DNA from: Hypoxylon rubiginosum
Taxonomy: Eukaryota; Ascomycota; Sordariomycetes; Xylariales; Hypoxylaceae
Reading direction: 5' to 3'
Assembly: GCA_902806565.1 (NCBI GenBank)
Contig: CADCXA010000026.1
Span: 62,001 to 126,000, forward strand
Length of the DNA: 64,000 nucleotides
The position numbers were made by a program, and so were the translations under genes. Each line of letters begins with the position of its first letter. Within the stretch, counting starts at the first letter, position 1. Below are positions 26,920 to 37,805 of the stretch, piece after piece. Below the pieces are notes generated by a model, which was not told the origin of the DNA, searched no databases, and worked only from the letters and a program-made list of their open reading frames with translations.

Positions 26920-27180
26920 AAGTTATAATTAAAATATTATTAAATTATTATTAAATTATTATTAAACTATTATTAAGTTATTATTAAATTATTATTAAGT
27001 TATTATTAAGTTATTATTAAACTGTTATTAAGTTATTATTAAATTATTATTAAATAATTATTAAGTTATTATTAAATTATTATTTAATTATTATTAAATT
27101 ATTATTTAATTATTATTAAATTATTATTTAGTTATTAATAAATTATTACTAAACTATTATTAAACTAAGAATATATTATA
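26920..27180 (+). repeat. Large 11-bp minisatellite array
   Basis: Over 20 tandem copies of an 11-bp unit, TTATTATTAAA, with variants ending in AAG and copies starting with CT or CTG. The variation is almost only transitions, as expected if a G/C-containing unit was mutated by C-to-T change. The array ends near AACTAAGAATATAT. Confidence 0.8.
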
Positions 27181-28882
27181 ACTAAATTATTATTATAATT
27201 AACGATTTTTATTTTAATTTTTTTATTATATTTTATATATTATTATTAATTTATATATTTTTTATAATTTAAATTAATAAAATATATTAATTTATTAAAA
27301 ACTTAATATATTTATATAATATAAAAGTTATATATATTATGGTTTTAGCTTATTTTATAGGTTTGGTAAATTTAGTAGATTTAACAGATTTAGTATTTTT
27401 ATTATTTTAACGGTTTTTTATAAACTGTTAACGGTTTTTTAAAAGATTATTTATATATATAGTAATTATTATATTTAGGTACTGGTGTTTTATTTTCTTT
27501 AAATTTAGTTAAAAAGCTAGTTATAGTTAATATTACCAGCTTTTTTAAATTAAAAAATTAAAAACCGGAAAGTAATAATTACTATAAAACTAATTAATAA
27601 ATAAATTAAAATGTTTTAAATATTAAATATTTATTTAAATAAGTAATTTCGTTAAATAAACCGGTTTTAATAAGTAAATACCCTTTTATAATTAATTTAA
27701 AAAAGTGATTAAAATCTTTAATAAAAATAAAATCTATTTAAAACTAATTAGATTTATTTACTTTAAAGTAAATAATAAAAAAACCGGATCGTTAAAAATT
27801 ATAAAGATATAATATAGTTTATCGCCTCGATTTTTACTGGTTTTATAAATAAACTTATAATATAATAATATAAAGTTATAAACTTTTATTTATATATTTA
27901 TTTAAATATCTAATAATTTTTAGTTAATATTATTTAAATTTTTTAATTTTCTTATCTTTTATATTTAAAAGATATTACCGTAGTTTATTATTTAAAAAAT
28001 TATTATTTTTATAAAAAATAGTTTAGATTAGTAAAAAATAAAAGGTTAAATATAAAAATACGGGCTTATATAATCTATTTAATTATATAACTAAAAGTCC
28101 GTTTTTTATTAACATTTATAGTAAATTAACAACTAAATTAATTCCTATAAATAGTTATTTACTATTAAAAACCATTAATTATTTTTTATTAATTATAATA
28201 TAAATAAACTATAAAATATTTATAGTAATAACGGTTTTAAGGTTTTAATTATATAAATTTAATAGGAAAAATAATAGTTATTTTTATTATTAACACTTTA
28301 GAAAATATAAAAACTAAAAACTTAAAACGATTTATTGGAAGAACAGTTAAATGTAAAAATATAAAAGCTAGATAAAACATTAATTTAAATAAGTTAATTA
28401 TTTTAACTTTATTATTTATTTTTTTACGGCTAATAAACTTTTTAACTAGGTTAAAATAACGGTGTTACTTAAATTAAAAAAGAGAAAAATGTTTAAATAT
28501 AAAACTAAAGATTTTTAAACTTTTAAACCGTTGTTTTATAACTTAACTTAAGCGTGTAACTATGAAATCCACCATGAAATAAAATAAAATAAATAAGTGA
28601 GATATGATTTATTTTACTTTAAAATTATAGTATGTATTTTTAAATAAGGTGGTTGGCACCTAATATATAATCTTAGTATCTTTTTTATAACATGTTAAAA
28701 ATGTGAAATAGTTATAACTAGTATTTATTTTAATAATAACTTGATTTCGATAAAATCGCCATATATAACACCTTATACACAGTTAATTCTTACCTAAGCT
28801 GAGATGATTATAAAACACTTTATTTATGTTTATACACAACTATTTTTCTAAGTGATAAAGTTATATTTTCGTACATGTTAAC

Positions 28883-29629
28883 ATGGGTATCCTAGGTTCT
28901 AGTAGCGTTTCCTACATCCCCGATAAATCTGGCTGGTTCGATCAAGCAGTAAATATATAGTCCTAATTTTGCTTCGATATCTACCTTTACGGGTTTACTC
29001 CGGTGTCGCCTACAAGCGTCAAAATCTGGCTTGGATGTACTGCTTGCTACATCATTGTCAATAATGCCCACGTGGAATTCGCGACAATAATTGAAGCCAC
29101 GCTGAATACTACATCTAGAGCCGCCGATGATTTGCAGAGCTTTATAACATGATATGCGTATAGCGAGTTTCTCAAGGCGCTTAGCGGGACGATTGAAGTG
29201 CACGGCAAGTTCACAAAGACGGTACAGACAGCACATTTATGCAAAGAGAATGGCTGCAAAGGTATCGTCTCGGTAGCCACGCTTCCCGGGTTCCACTTGC
29301 TCTGCCTTTTGATTAATTCGATCCTCTTTATCCGCCACGTTCGGTACTCGAGACAAGGAAATATATGGCACGCGATATCGCAAGTAACATGGGATGGGCT
29401 GAGGGAAACTCTTAAGGAAGGCAACGATATGGATGATGGCGCTCTGGCGAGATTGATGGGAGAAGAAGGGAAGAGAGTCTTTGTGAGGCTCCAGAGGCAT
29501 GATGATGGTGGTAGAATTAATGTTGTGAAAATCCTCAGCGAGTCGCCGGATGACGCTGGAAGGAGTTGGAACAGATGGCTGTCAAAGGTTCCGGAAGTAA
29601 AGATGCCAGAAACGAATAAGGTCGCTTAA
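28883..29629 (+). pseudogene. Remnant of a membrane-protein gene at the AT-block edge
   Basis: One frame reads coherently from an ATG at 28,883 to a TAA at 29,627, but is broken by TAG at 28,958, TAA at 28,964 and TGA at 29,150. The first two are exactly what C-to-T at CpA would make from CAG and CAA. The intact part after 29,153 has a cytosolic-looking Cys-containing segment (TAHLCKENGCKG), a hydrophobic stretch (LPGFHLLCLLINSILFI) that should be a membrane helix, and a charged tail (EGNDMDDGALARLMGEEGKR). The protein looks like the C-terminal part of a fungal multi-pass membrane protein; any further N-terminus would lie in the mutated block. Family unknown. The damage is densest nearest the AT block, so I infer mutation spreading out from it. 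A spliced functional gene cannot be fully excluded. Confidence 0.6.
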
Positions 29630-30209
29630 ACTATAGTCAAAAGTAGTAAGCCGACCCTGAAACTGGTGGGCTGTTAAAAGAATATGAGCTTCACATATCG
29701 CACTTTACGGTTATATAAAGGAGAAGTTAAGAGAAGAAACAAGAGAGCTCCCAACGAAACCCAAAACAAGAATCTAGCTAGGGTATTATATGATATACCA
29801 AATAGCTATGATAATTGGTTAAGTGTGAGATTACAGAATCCACATATCATTGGACCCCCTATTCGACGTTGGATCGACGAAACCGTCAATTCTACACCGA
29901 TCTACGGTGCTTGAGGTTAATTTACGAGCTATGTATAATCGCTGTGACAGGTAAAATCATGGCTAGGTCTCGAGGGGCATGTGAATACTAAGGAACTTCT
30001 TACGATCCGTTCGATGTGAGGATGGTTGTCAGTCCCAGGGGTACTCAATGATCCCATCGCCGGGATAACCACATGGACAATATTTGTAGACGAAGGTCCA
30101 ATGTTATTAACTTCGAATAGGTAACTATCTATTGAGAATACTAGTGATGGCTATATTGAAAAAGGGATACCTAGGGTATATATGCGTGACAGGAAACTAA
30201 CCTTGGAAC
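29630..30209. other. Intergenic; one doubtful small ORF
   Basis: An ATG-initiated 76-codon frame at 29,684-29,914 encodes a basic N-terminus but no recognisable domain. It may be chance or a remnant. Nothing else was seen in these 580 bp. Confidence 0.4.
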
Positions 30210-31967
30210 CTATTTAAGATCTCTTTCCTTTATTGAGCTATCCGCCATGCAAACGACTCCTAACCTCTCACAGTTAGTACAGCCATACTGGTTGTCGCAC
30301 TTGAAATGGAGCCTCATACACCGGTTGCATCCACGTAGGCTTGTGTTTTTAGAGCGATACTTCCAATAGTCACGCTCCTCTTCGAGCTTTTGAATATTTT
30401 TCTCCAGTTGTTCAAATCTTTCTGCTTTGCGCTCACGAGCCTTGCATGCGGCTGGCATGTTGCGGGCACGCTTCATAGCAATTGTAATATCAGGCTCATC
30501 ATCTGTTACAGGAGTAGGAGAGTGAGTCTTTTTAGTGTCGAGTTCTTCTTCCGGAACATTGGGAAGAATTGCGAGGGAAATGTCTTGGAGATGTCTTTCG
30601 AGGTGTATTGTGACCTTTGCCTCACCTTCCCCGGTATCTTCGAAGCACAAGCGACAACGAAAGCTAGGCCAATCTTCACCGTATCCGTGTACAAGGACAA
30701 GATGGCGAGCCCAGTCTGCTCTGCTTTCGAAAGTCTCGAAGAGACAGTGACAAGACGGCTCGAAACAGATATAGGGTCGAAGATCGGAGAATAGGTGTTG
30801 TCTAAATGGTTAGTGTATACAACATTCAATGTTCTTTTCGCTTGCTTACTTACTTCCAAGCTTTATTATCCGTGATGCTCACGCGTTTTCCACACGCAAC
30901 GCACAAGAAGGGTCGACCGTTTTTCCCATCATTTGGAATTGGCGGGACCTTTGTATGGAACCCGTTACCGTGACGAAACGACATTGTTGTCTCTGCATAC
31001 TTGTTTCGCGCGGATGTCGTCAAGTGTACGGAGATGCCGATGCCCAAATCATGGAACTCATCTTTGCCAGCTATTGTTGCCTCCGCCACTTGTCGACTAT
31101 GAGAACATCTCAAAAAGCGCTCATAGTTTACTTCACCAAGATAGATGGCAAGTTCCGCATTGATTCCTGGAAATCTCATTTCTATCTGTTCGATGTAAAG
31201 TCGCAGTTGAGGGCTTCGCGCGGATTCAACGATATCGGCTGCTGCCTCACCTTCAAACAACAACTTGCTCTCTAAGGCAGACTCATAGATAGGGTGAAGA
31301 TCCATCAAATTGTTCGTCTCTGTAGTTAGGTCCTCAGCTATCTCAGAAAACGAATCCGATTGGCAGTAAGACGACGCCTCGCTGGTGTCGTCATTTTCGT
31401 CATCATCGTCTTCTTCATTATCGCCATCCATGACTTTCAACTTAGGAAGACCGGTTAGGATGAACAGAACCTTCTCTTTCAAAATGCATAAAATGTGGCA
31501 GAATTCTGCCAACTTCTTCGAGGAGCCATCCGCCCGCGGTACTAGACCTGCTCAAACTTAGCATGCGGATTTCACACTTCCTCCTCGCAGATAGGTATTC
31601 AAGACTCACGTTCTGTCAAGACCCGCGCGATGCTATTTAGTGTTCTCAAAGTTGACCTTTGAAGTATACTCGAATGTCCTAAGATCTTATCGAGCTCTCC
31701 GGAAATTACATCGTGCTGATCCCCCCATAAGAGAAGAGTTTGAAGCGCTCGCTTTAGCTGTCGCTCGGTGGCTGATTTATAATAAATTGAAGGTATGTGT
31801 TTCAATGCCTCTTTGAATAATTGCGTGCTGTGTACATATATCTCGGCTGCGAGAGGCAGTTCTGTATTCTTAGTGTTCCAATTTTCAAGGTGATCGTGCC
31901 AGCCCTGAATGGCAGTGTATGTGTAAGATTGCTCGGATTCTGCCGTAGATTCTCTTGTTAGCACCAT
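30210..31967 (-). CDS. Putative nuclear protein with C2H2-like fingers, GCN4-like basic zipper and C-terminal Zn2Cys6 cluster
   Basis: Exons (minus strand) 31,967-31,610, 31,547-30,854 and 30,801-30,210 give 547 residues. Introns are 62 and 52 bp with GT-AG ends and good branch sites, and joining them keeps frame. The N-terminal 230 residues are helical, followed by an acidic stretch (DGDNEEDDDDENDD). Then come three finger-like units: C335/C338/H353; C363/C368/H384/H389; C400/C403/H417/H421. They are of the kind seen in fungal proteins with 'KAWK.H.F.DL.PY.C' signatures. Next is KRARNMPAACKARERK, an N-x7-R bZIP-type basic region (N465, R473) close to that of GCN4/CPC1, with zipper positions L483 and L490. 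Last is a textbook C-x2-C-x6-C-x5-C-x2-C-x6-C cluster (C509-C535). I infer DNA binding or regulation in the nucleus. Zn2Cys6 clusters are normally N-terminal, so the order is odd. The gene is divergently paired with the DUF7580 gene across 428 bp. Confidence 0.8.
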
Positions 31968-32395
31968 GGTCCTAATCTTGTACAGACACTCGAGAAGGGA
32001 TCAACTAGATTTTAATCCATCCTACAACTGATAGGCAAGACATATGGAAGTATTAGGAGTTAAATGTGAAATCATGGGGAGCATGCTTGCTGGAACGCCT
32101 CGCATGGGCTATGTAGAAATACCAGGATGCACGTTAGGTAGCAGTGCATGCATCGCTACCACAGGCAGACTTGAAGAAAGCCATCTAGCACCAATCACAG
32201 TTCGGAGAAAAGAAAGCACTGCCACCGCCTGGAATACGGTGAGCTTACCTTGCAATACACCCCTACGCATTAGGGCCGAGTGCATAAGGCAGGCTGCGCA
32301 CACGATGATGGTGCGGAGGGATACATACAATAAGATTACGCGCTCACCAGTCACTTGCGAATTACCAAGCGTTACGGCATGCCATTCTAAATGCA
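31968..32395. promoter_or_regulatory. Shared divergent intergenic region
   Basis: The 428 bp between the two ATGs must contain both promoters. No clear TATA box or long inverted repeat was seen. A frame running through it on the plus strand overlaps the start of the DUF7580 gene and looks fortuitous. Confidence 0.5.
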
Positions 32396-34252
32396 ATGGC
32401 CGACCCGGTTTCTCTATCTCTTGCTATTGCTCCCTTACTCGTCGAGGTGATCAAGGGGTTTCGGACCCTTAACACCAAGTTGAAAGTTTTCAGCAATTAT
32501 TCCCGTGAAATCGGACGAATTCAGACGAGATTTTCAGTACAGAAAGACTTCTTTCAATCTGAATGCGAAATTCTTCTAAGGAAGATCCCAGGAGATGACC
32601 CCCAGGCGAGTACACTATTCGAAGTACGTCAACCGGAGGATGTGAGCCGTAAGCTCCTCGAAGGACTGAAGAAGCACCTTGGAAAGAGATTTGAAGCGTT
32701 TGAGAGCACCTTCAAAGACATTCAGAGCTCACTCCAGTCACTAGAAGCTGAGCTGAGGGGCTTTGGAGAAATTGATAAAAAGCGACAGGCAGTGAGTTCG
32801 CCAATACCTCATCTCAGGCACGCGACTAGTAACTAAACCGATAATGAAGGGGGAGACCCTGAGAGACGCAGTGAAGCGCCTGAAAAAACGCATCAAGATT
32901 ACCGTCAATCAATCAACATATAATGAAGCCTTGGAAAGACTGAAGGAATGTAATTTCGATTTGAAGAACATCAGAAAGCATGCCGAAGAACTTAACTCGC
33001 CAGACCTGCGCGTTAAAGATACTACGGCCAACGCTAGAAAACTCCCACCCGAACTCGGTGCGCTGAGAAAAGCGAGAGTGGCTGCTCATGCTTTCTATCA
33101 GGCAATGAGCACCTCATGGATATGCGAAGAAAAAAAGCACCAACGTCATCTCCTGAGACTTTTCATGGATACCGAAGCGAAGGAGGATATTAAGATGAAC
33201 ATCCTTCTCATCGGCGGTTCTCAGTCTCAACTGAAGGAGCTCACATCAGCCACCAGCAACGACTCTAAAATAGGGAAAGAATGTATACACCATGGCGAAA
33301 CATTGGGACATGACCAGCCAGACGTATTCTCTCTCTCGGTGCGGTCCTCCGTATTGGATTGTCCCGCATACTCGACGGCCGTATCCGAATCTCGGGTGAC
33401 GAAACGACAGCGGGTCAGGTGGGCAGATCATGGTGCTACTCGAGAGATGGATAACTCCTTTGATCAAGTAGGAACTACTTCCTCCCTGAAGGTCAATGTG
33501 AAGAACTATATTGTGAACCTCCAGCCTCCATCCGACGTGAGCCGGCCAAGGAAAGTTGGATGCAAAACCATAGCAGACGGCTTCCAATCAGGGGCTTGCC
33601 TGGGTTATCTCGATGTCCAGGTACAGAATGATCCGTACCGACACTCTTTCTACAGATGGCCAGGCCAGTTCTGCAGTCAAGGTTCGATACCTCTTATAAA
33701 CACCCCCAGCATTCCCCAATCTCTTGCTGAGTTGTTTAACCACCCGATCCACGAGTATTACGACATTCGCGATCAACTGGAGCTGGCCAAGTCAATGGTT
33801 TCCGTCGTACTGAAATTTCATTCTACTCCCTGGTTGGATCATTGGTGGACCTTGAAGGACATCGGGTATTTGAATGCCAGCAACGAGATGACTGACGTTT
33901 TGAATACCCTCTACCTCGGTGCCGTTTTGGGATGCTCTCCGCAGCTCGAGCCGCCAGCGGCTCGCCCGAAAGAACAGCATCTTCGACCGGGTATTAGAAA
34001 TGCCGCGCTATACAATCTTGGAGTTGCACTGCTGCAGATAGACCGCTGGAAAGATCTCGACCCGAATGCCGCCGCGGACATCGACAAGCTTTCCGCATGG
34101 TCAAGATTCGGGCCAAAATATAGAGACATTGTACAACGATGTCTACATTGCAATTTCGGCGTAGATTATGACCTTACCAAGCCAAAACTACAGATGGCGG
34201 TTTTGGATAAGGTTATGGGGGAGCTAGATTCAATGCTTGCCGGACTAATGAT

Positions 34253-34297
<45 letters not shown>

Positions 34298-34319
34298 AAA
34301 TGGCGACAATCACTCGTAA
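32396..34319 (+). CDS. DUF7580-type fungal protein with poly-Asp tail
   Basis: Exons 32,396-32,791 and 32,850-34,319 (58-bp intron, GTGAGT...AG) give 621 residues. The start ATGGCCGACCC matches the family's MADPVSL-type N-terminus. An ATG five bases earlier is out of frame. The N-terminal 130 residues (ending KKRQA) form a helical segment (LAIAPLLVEVIKGFRTLNTK) resembling the helical N-domains of many fungal STAND/HET-related proteins. The C-terminal half (LRPGIRNAALYNLGVALLQ through VQRCLHCNFG) is the conserved DUF7580 core as I know it from filamentous fungi. The biochemical function is unknown. The protein ends in 14 consecutive Asp encoded by a (GAC)14 microsatellite, then ENGDNHS. No signal peptide is seen; it is probably cytosolic or nuclear. 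Confidence 0.85.
34254..34295 (+). repeat. (GAC)14 microsatellite, poly-Asp codons
   Basis: Fourteen pure GAC triplets, in frame at the end of the DUF7580 gene. Pure triplet runs change length by slippage without breaking frame, so Asp number is likely polymorphic. Confidence 0.97.
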
Positions 34320-35192
34320 CGATATCACACGCTACCTACTATACTTCTCTGTGGCGATTTCTATTTCTTACGTCCAGGGATATCTCAAATCTTTGCCTAG
34401 GAGATAGGGCATATCTGTATTTCCTATATTTCCCTGATATATACTTGTAGATGGCAGAACAACACCAACAGCGCTGGTAAGTCTTAACTCTGTCCTAGTC
34501 AGTTATTAACATACGCCTTATTCTCAGAGCTGTAATAATCAACTACTGCTTCAAGACTCGTGTCCAGATAAGGGGATAATGTTCTATTTCGGATAAGGAG
34601 GATGCCATTATCGAAGGCGGTCTAGAAGGAATAGAGGAGACATAACAATTTCCCAGATATTCTAGAACTACCGCAGTTGGTCTACAGAAACTCACATAAG
34701 GCAGTCCGTGATTCAGAAGCACAAAGCAATTATTTCCGTAGGATAAACTCCAAGTTGTAAGAGCTCCCATCACAGTAGCAACATAAAAACCTTGGAAAAA
34801 AGACTCTCGGTGGATACCTTTGCGCATAGGCTTCTCGGCTCCATCGAGAGCTTCTAGTCTAATCCGACAGCTTGCTTTTCATTCGTCCTCCTAGGCACCG
34901 GACGTCCGAAAATCATGCATGTGATAAATCGCTACCGATGCGCCAGTCTTCGGGACCTTTCGCAGTAATAGCTCCGGTGTGACAGGCCCACAGTATGCCA
35001 GTCTCGTATAGTAGTGCTGCGTCACGCACGTAAGGAGGTTAGCGAAGATAGACGAGTCCTAGGCTTGGCCGCAGCAATACATAAGCGTCGCGTCGGCCCC
35101 GGCATGCATTGGTGGAATTCCGTCAGCTCTCATTCCTTAGATACTTACCCCAAGTTTCTATTCCCCTTGGCCCAAGATTGCCACCTCTAGTG
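34320..35192. other. Intergenic; one doubtful minus-strand ORF
   Basis: About 870 bp. An ATG-initiated 94-codon frame on the minus strand (34,543-34,827) encodes a mildly hydrophobic peptide without recognised features; its reality is uncertain. The rest is unremarkable. Confidence 0.4.
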
Positions 35193-36233
35193 ATGGCTGA
35201 ATCAACGCTTTCTGACCCAAAAATACCGCTGGGTTCTACGGTTCTTGTCACCGGCGCTAACGGCTTGATTGCCTCTCATGTCGTCGATCAACTACTTGCG
35301 GCAGGGTATAATGTTCGAGGCACCGTTCGTAATCCCGCAAAGTGCGCGTGGATGGGACCGTTGTTTTCGTCGCGGCATCCTTCTCGTCGTCTAGAGGTCG
35401 TGCAAGTGTCGGATTTCGGTGCCGCTGGGGCATGGGATGAGGCCATCAAAGGTGTTTCTGGTGTTGCGGCTGTCGCTGGCGGCGCAGGACTGATGCTTCA
35501 GGATATCGACAGAGCGCTCGACGAGGAGCTGCCTTGGAACGAATCATTGCTTCGGGCGGCGAAGAACGAACCTAGTGTCAAGTCGTTTGTGTTCACGTCT
35601 TCGGCGTGGGCTGCATGGACCCCCGATCCTACAAAGAAGGTTAAGCTGACAGAATGGTCCTATAACGACCATGCTGTACAAACAGTTAGGAGTGGCGCTT
35701 CTGCTAAGGAGAAGGGCATCTTACCATATATGGCATTTAAAGCACTTCTCGAGCAGCGCACCTGGGACTGGGTCAATAAGGAAAATCCATCGTTTTCCTT
35801 CAATACAATCCTCCCCGATACTGTCATTGGCGAATGCCTCGACCCGAAGAACCAAGGGGTACCAAGCACATGCGGCATGGTGAAATGGCTCTACGATGGA
35901 ATTAATCTGGAAGTTCTCGCACAATTGCCTGCGCAGTGGCACGTCGACAATCGAGATGCTGGTCTGCTGTATGTAGCGGCTCTGGTCGTGCCGGGAGTAG
36001 ACAGGGAGAGGCTCTTCGGTTTCAGCGATCGGTATAGCTGGCCTAGAGTTGGTCAAATACTGAAGGAGTTGTATCCTAAACAAGAGATGCCAACTCTAGA
36101 GTTGAATGGCTGGGATCAAACAGATGTGCCGAACAAAAGGGGTGAGGAGCTTCTGCGAGTCCTTGGCCAGAGTGGATGGACCAAACTTGAAGACAGCGTA
36201 AAGGCTTGTGCAGAAAGCTTCATGCAGGTCTGA
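35193..36233 (+). CDS. NAD(P)-dependent aldehyde/ketone reductase, extended SDR (GRE2/DFR-like)
   Basis: Single exon of 346 residues from ATG 35,193 (MAESTLSDPK); the frame is open upstream but only from a TTG. The N-terminal Rossmann motif TGANGLIASH (about residues 20-29) has the G-x2-G-x2-A form of extended SDRs. V-R-G-T-V-R-N-P follows, where Arg residues usually favour NADPH. Catalytic residues are visible as Ser136/Ser137 (FTSSAW) and Tyr179-x3-Lys183 (YMAFK). Length and order fit the fungal family of GRE2-like methylglyoxal reductases and dihydroflavonol-4-reductase relatives, cytosolic enzymes that reduce small aldehydes or ketones. The real substrate cannot be told. No biosynthetic cluster surrounds it. 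The long 3' side is non-coding or decayed. Confidence 0.9.
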   Translation: MAESTLSDPKIPLGSTVLVTGANGLIASHVVDQLLAAGYNVRGTVRNPAKCAWMGPLFSSRHPSRRLEVVQVSDFGAAGAWDEAIKGVSGVAAVAGGAGLMLQDIDRALDEELPWNESLLRAAKNEPSVKSFVFTSSAWAAWTPDPTKKVKLTEWSYNDHAVQTVRSGASAKEKGILPYMAFKALLEQRTWDWVNKENPSFSFNTILPDTVIGECLDPKNQGVPSTCGMVKWLYDGINLEVLAQLPAQWHVDNRDAGLLYVAALVVPGVDRERLFGFSDRYSWPRVGQILKELYPKQEMPTLELNGWDQTDVPNKRGEELLRVLGQSGWTKLEDSVKACAESFMQV

Positions 36234-37406
36234 TAGTACACGCATGGAAAGAATGCAGCCTCTTTTGGAAAGCTTAAGAGATCGGAGGAGATGACTGGCT
36301 AGTAGGCATGTAATATGGAGGCATCCCTACCGCCCAATTATCTTGAGAGCATAAACACCTGCTCATACAAAATAGAAGCGTCGGACTAACAGTTGTAGTA
36401 GCCTAGTTGTGAAACTGTGGGATATTATTATCCTGTTTAAATACTAAGAGTTGTGTACAGTGTCTAACCCCCTAGAAGCCAGTAAATAGCAAAGCTCTAG
36501 GTCAGGTTAATAGGTCACCAGAGGCGCTATAAACTCTGTGATAAACTCGGCAACTATCACTGCCTAGGTACCTAAGCAACCTACAACTAAGGTGGGCAGA
36601 TACTCGGTATGTGGGCGATATCCTGATATTCGTATATAGGCATAAGGTACCTCCTGACGTGGTTGCCCAGTTGGTGTAGTCTAAGGCTGCCTATGTAGTT
36701 TAACGCACGCTACAAACTCAGACCATAGGATGGTTTAGAGGCTTCTATCCGCTTACCGATGTACCTTCTAGGCGTCGGATAGGTACCGTAACCGCTTAAA
36801 TTGTTTCCTATGAGACTCGTATAAGCAAGAGGCGCATGTACCTAACCCCAAAGCACGTGTCCCAAGCCCTCACCGACCATCAAATACCGCCCAGGTGGTT
36901 AACTTTTTCAAAAAAGATTGCTGCACGCACAACTCACTTCGTCAAAATTCTCTCTCACATTCTGCAGGATACGAATCAACAAACACGCAACGACCATAAC
37001 TCAAGACACATTAACCAATCTTGAGTGTTAATCAACAGTAACATATTGCAAGTATCACAATTCTCTTAAACTAAGGGGCTACCCATACTCACTACACATA
37101 CTTATTCACAGCCATTATTCTCTCTTTTCCTCATGCACAACTACCTATTTGTCCTCACACCTATGTGCAAACATAAACACACAAAGACATGAACACTAGT
37201 ACACATGCATACAGTCCTCATCACCCCTTTGGACCAAATTAAGGACTTGGCCCTGGATACAAGATCCTGTCGGTCTTTGACTGCTGCACCTCTCTACTAT
37301 ACATCTACGTGGGATCTGATATGACTACCATCAACCTACAATCCGTCCCTTGACCAGAGAAGAACTACTGGTCCCTCGCGAATACGAGAACCTATAGGGG
37401 AATATA
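36234..37406. other. Intergenic, no confident gene
   Basis: About 1.2 kb, moderately AT-rich, with scattered CCTAGGTACCT-type palindromes and no convincing frame. A 62-codon frame at 36,836-37,024 lacks any supporting feature. Confidence 0.5.
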
Positions 37407-37747
37407 ATGCCGTCTCGTGGTCTAGGCAGTGACCTCTCCGTCATCCTACCTGGTGTACGACCACTAGGCGTCCTTAGCACCCTGGCTAGTCTAGGCGTCA
37501 ATTCAGGCCCAAACAGCTATCCAAGCCCAAGCATTTGCCAAAATGGACTCTCGACCAAGGTAGGTAATATTTTCCTATAAACAAAAACTACTTCTCTCAC
37601 AATAATGGTCACTTCTAGACAATAGATCTTGACCTAGTGGATGCACACGTTGTAGCTAGTTATACTCTGACCAATGTTGTTGTGTGCTAATACTAACAGG
37701 TCCTGTGGGGCGTTGCCCATCCAAGACACTGACTACGTCGGGACGGG

Positions 37748-37805
37748 TGTCGCAAAAGCGACGCCGCTTCTACGAGTAATGTAGAAGCGCCTTATATGTA
37801 CGACA
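37748..37805 (-). mobile_element. 58-bp palindromic mobile element, copy A
   Basis: It begins TGTCGCAAAAGCGACGC and ends CCTTATATGTACGACA. The tips TGTCG/CGACA are inverted repeats, and an inner stem CGCTTCTAC/GTAGAAGCG encloses a 7-base loop. It is flanked on both sides by ACGGG, a perfect 5-bp target duplication. It is the reverse complement of copies B and C and differs from C by one base. There is no coding capacity. Confidence 0.85.

Larger units (their letters stand above)
17160..28870. repeat. AT-rich, RIP-like block 2
   Basis: It has the same character as block 1: extremely low GC, abundant TpA and no usable frame. It contains several arrays of an 11-bp unit close to TTATTATTAAA. A G-bearing variant (CTGTTATTAAA) hints at a less mutated ancestor. 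The right edge is fairly sharp at about 28,870, where a damaged gene remnant begins. I infer an old repeat cluster silenced by RIP. Individual transposon families cannot be read out by eye. Confidence 0.9.

Noticed and set aside
32044..32472. 142-codon plus-strand ORF before the DUF7580 gene
   Set aside because: It runs through the shared promoter and overlaps the true start in another frame; no homology-like features.
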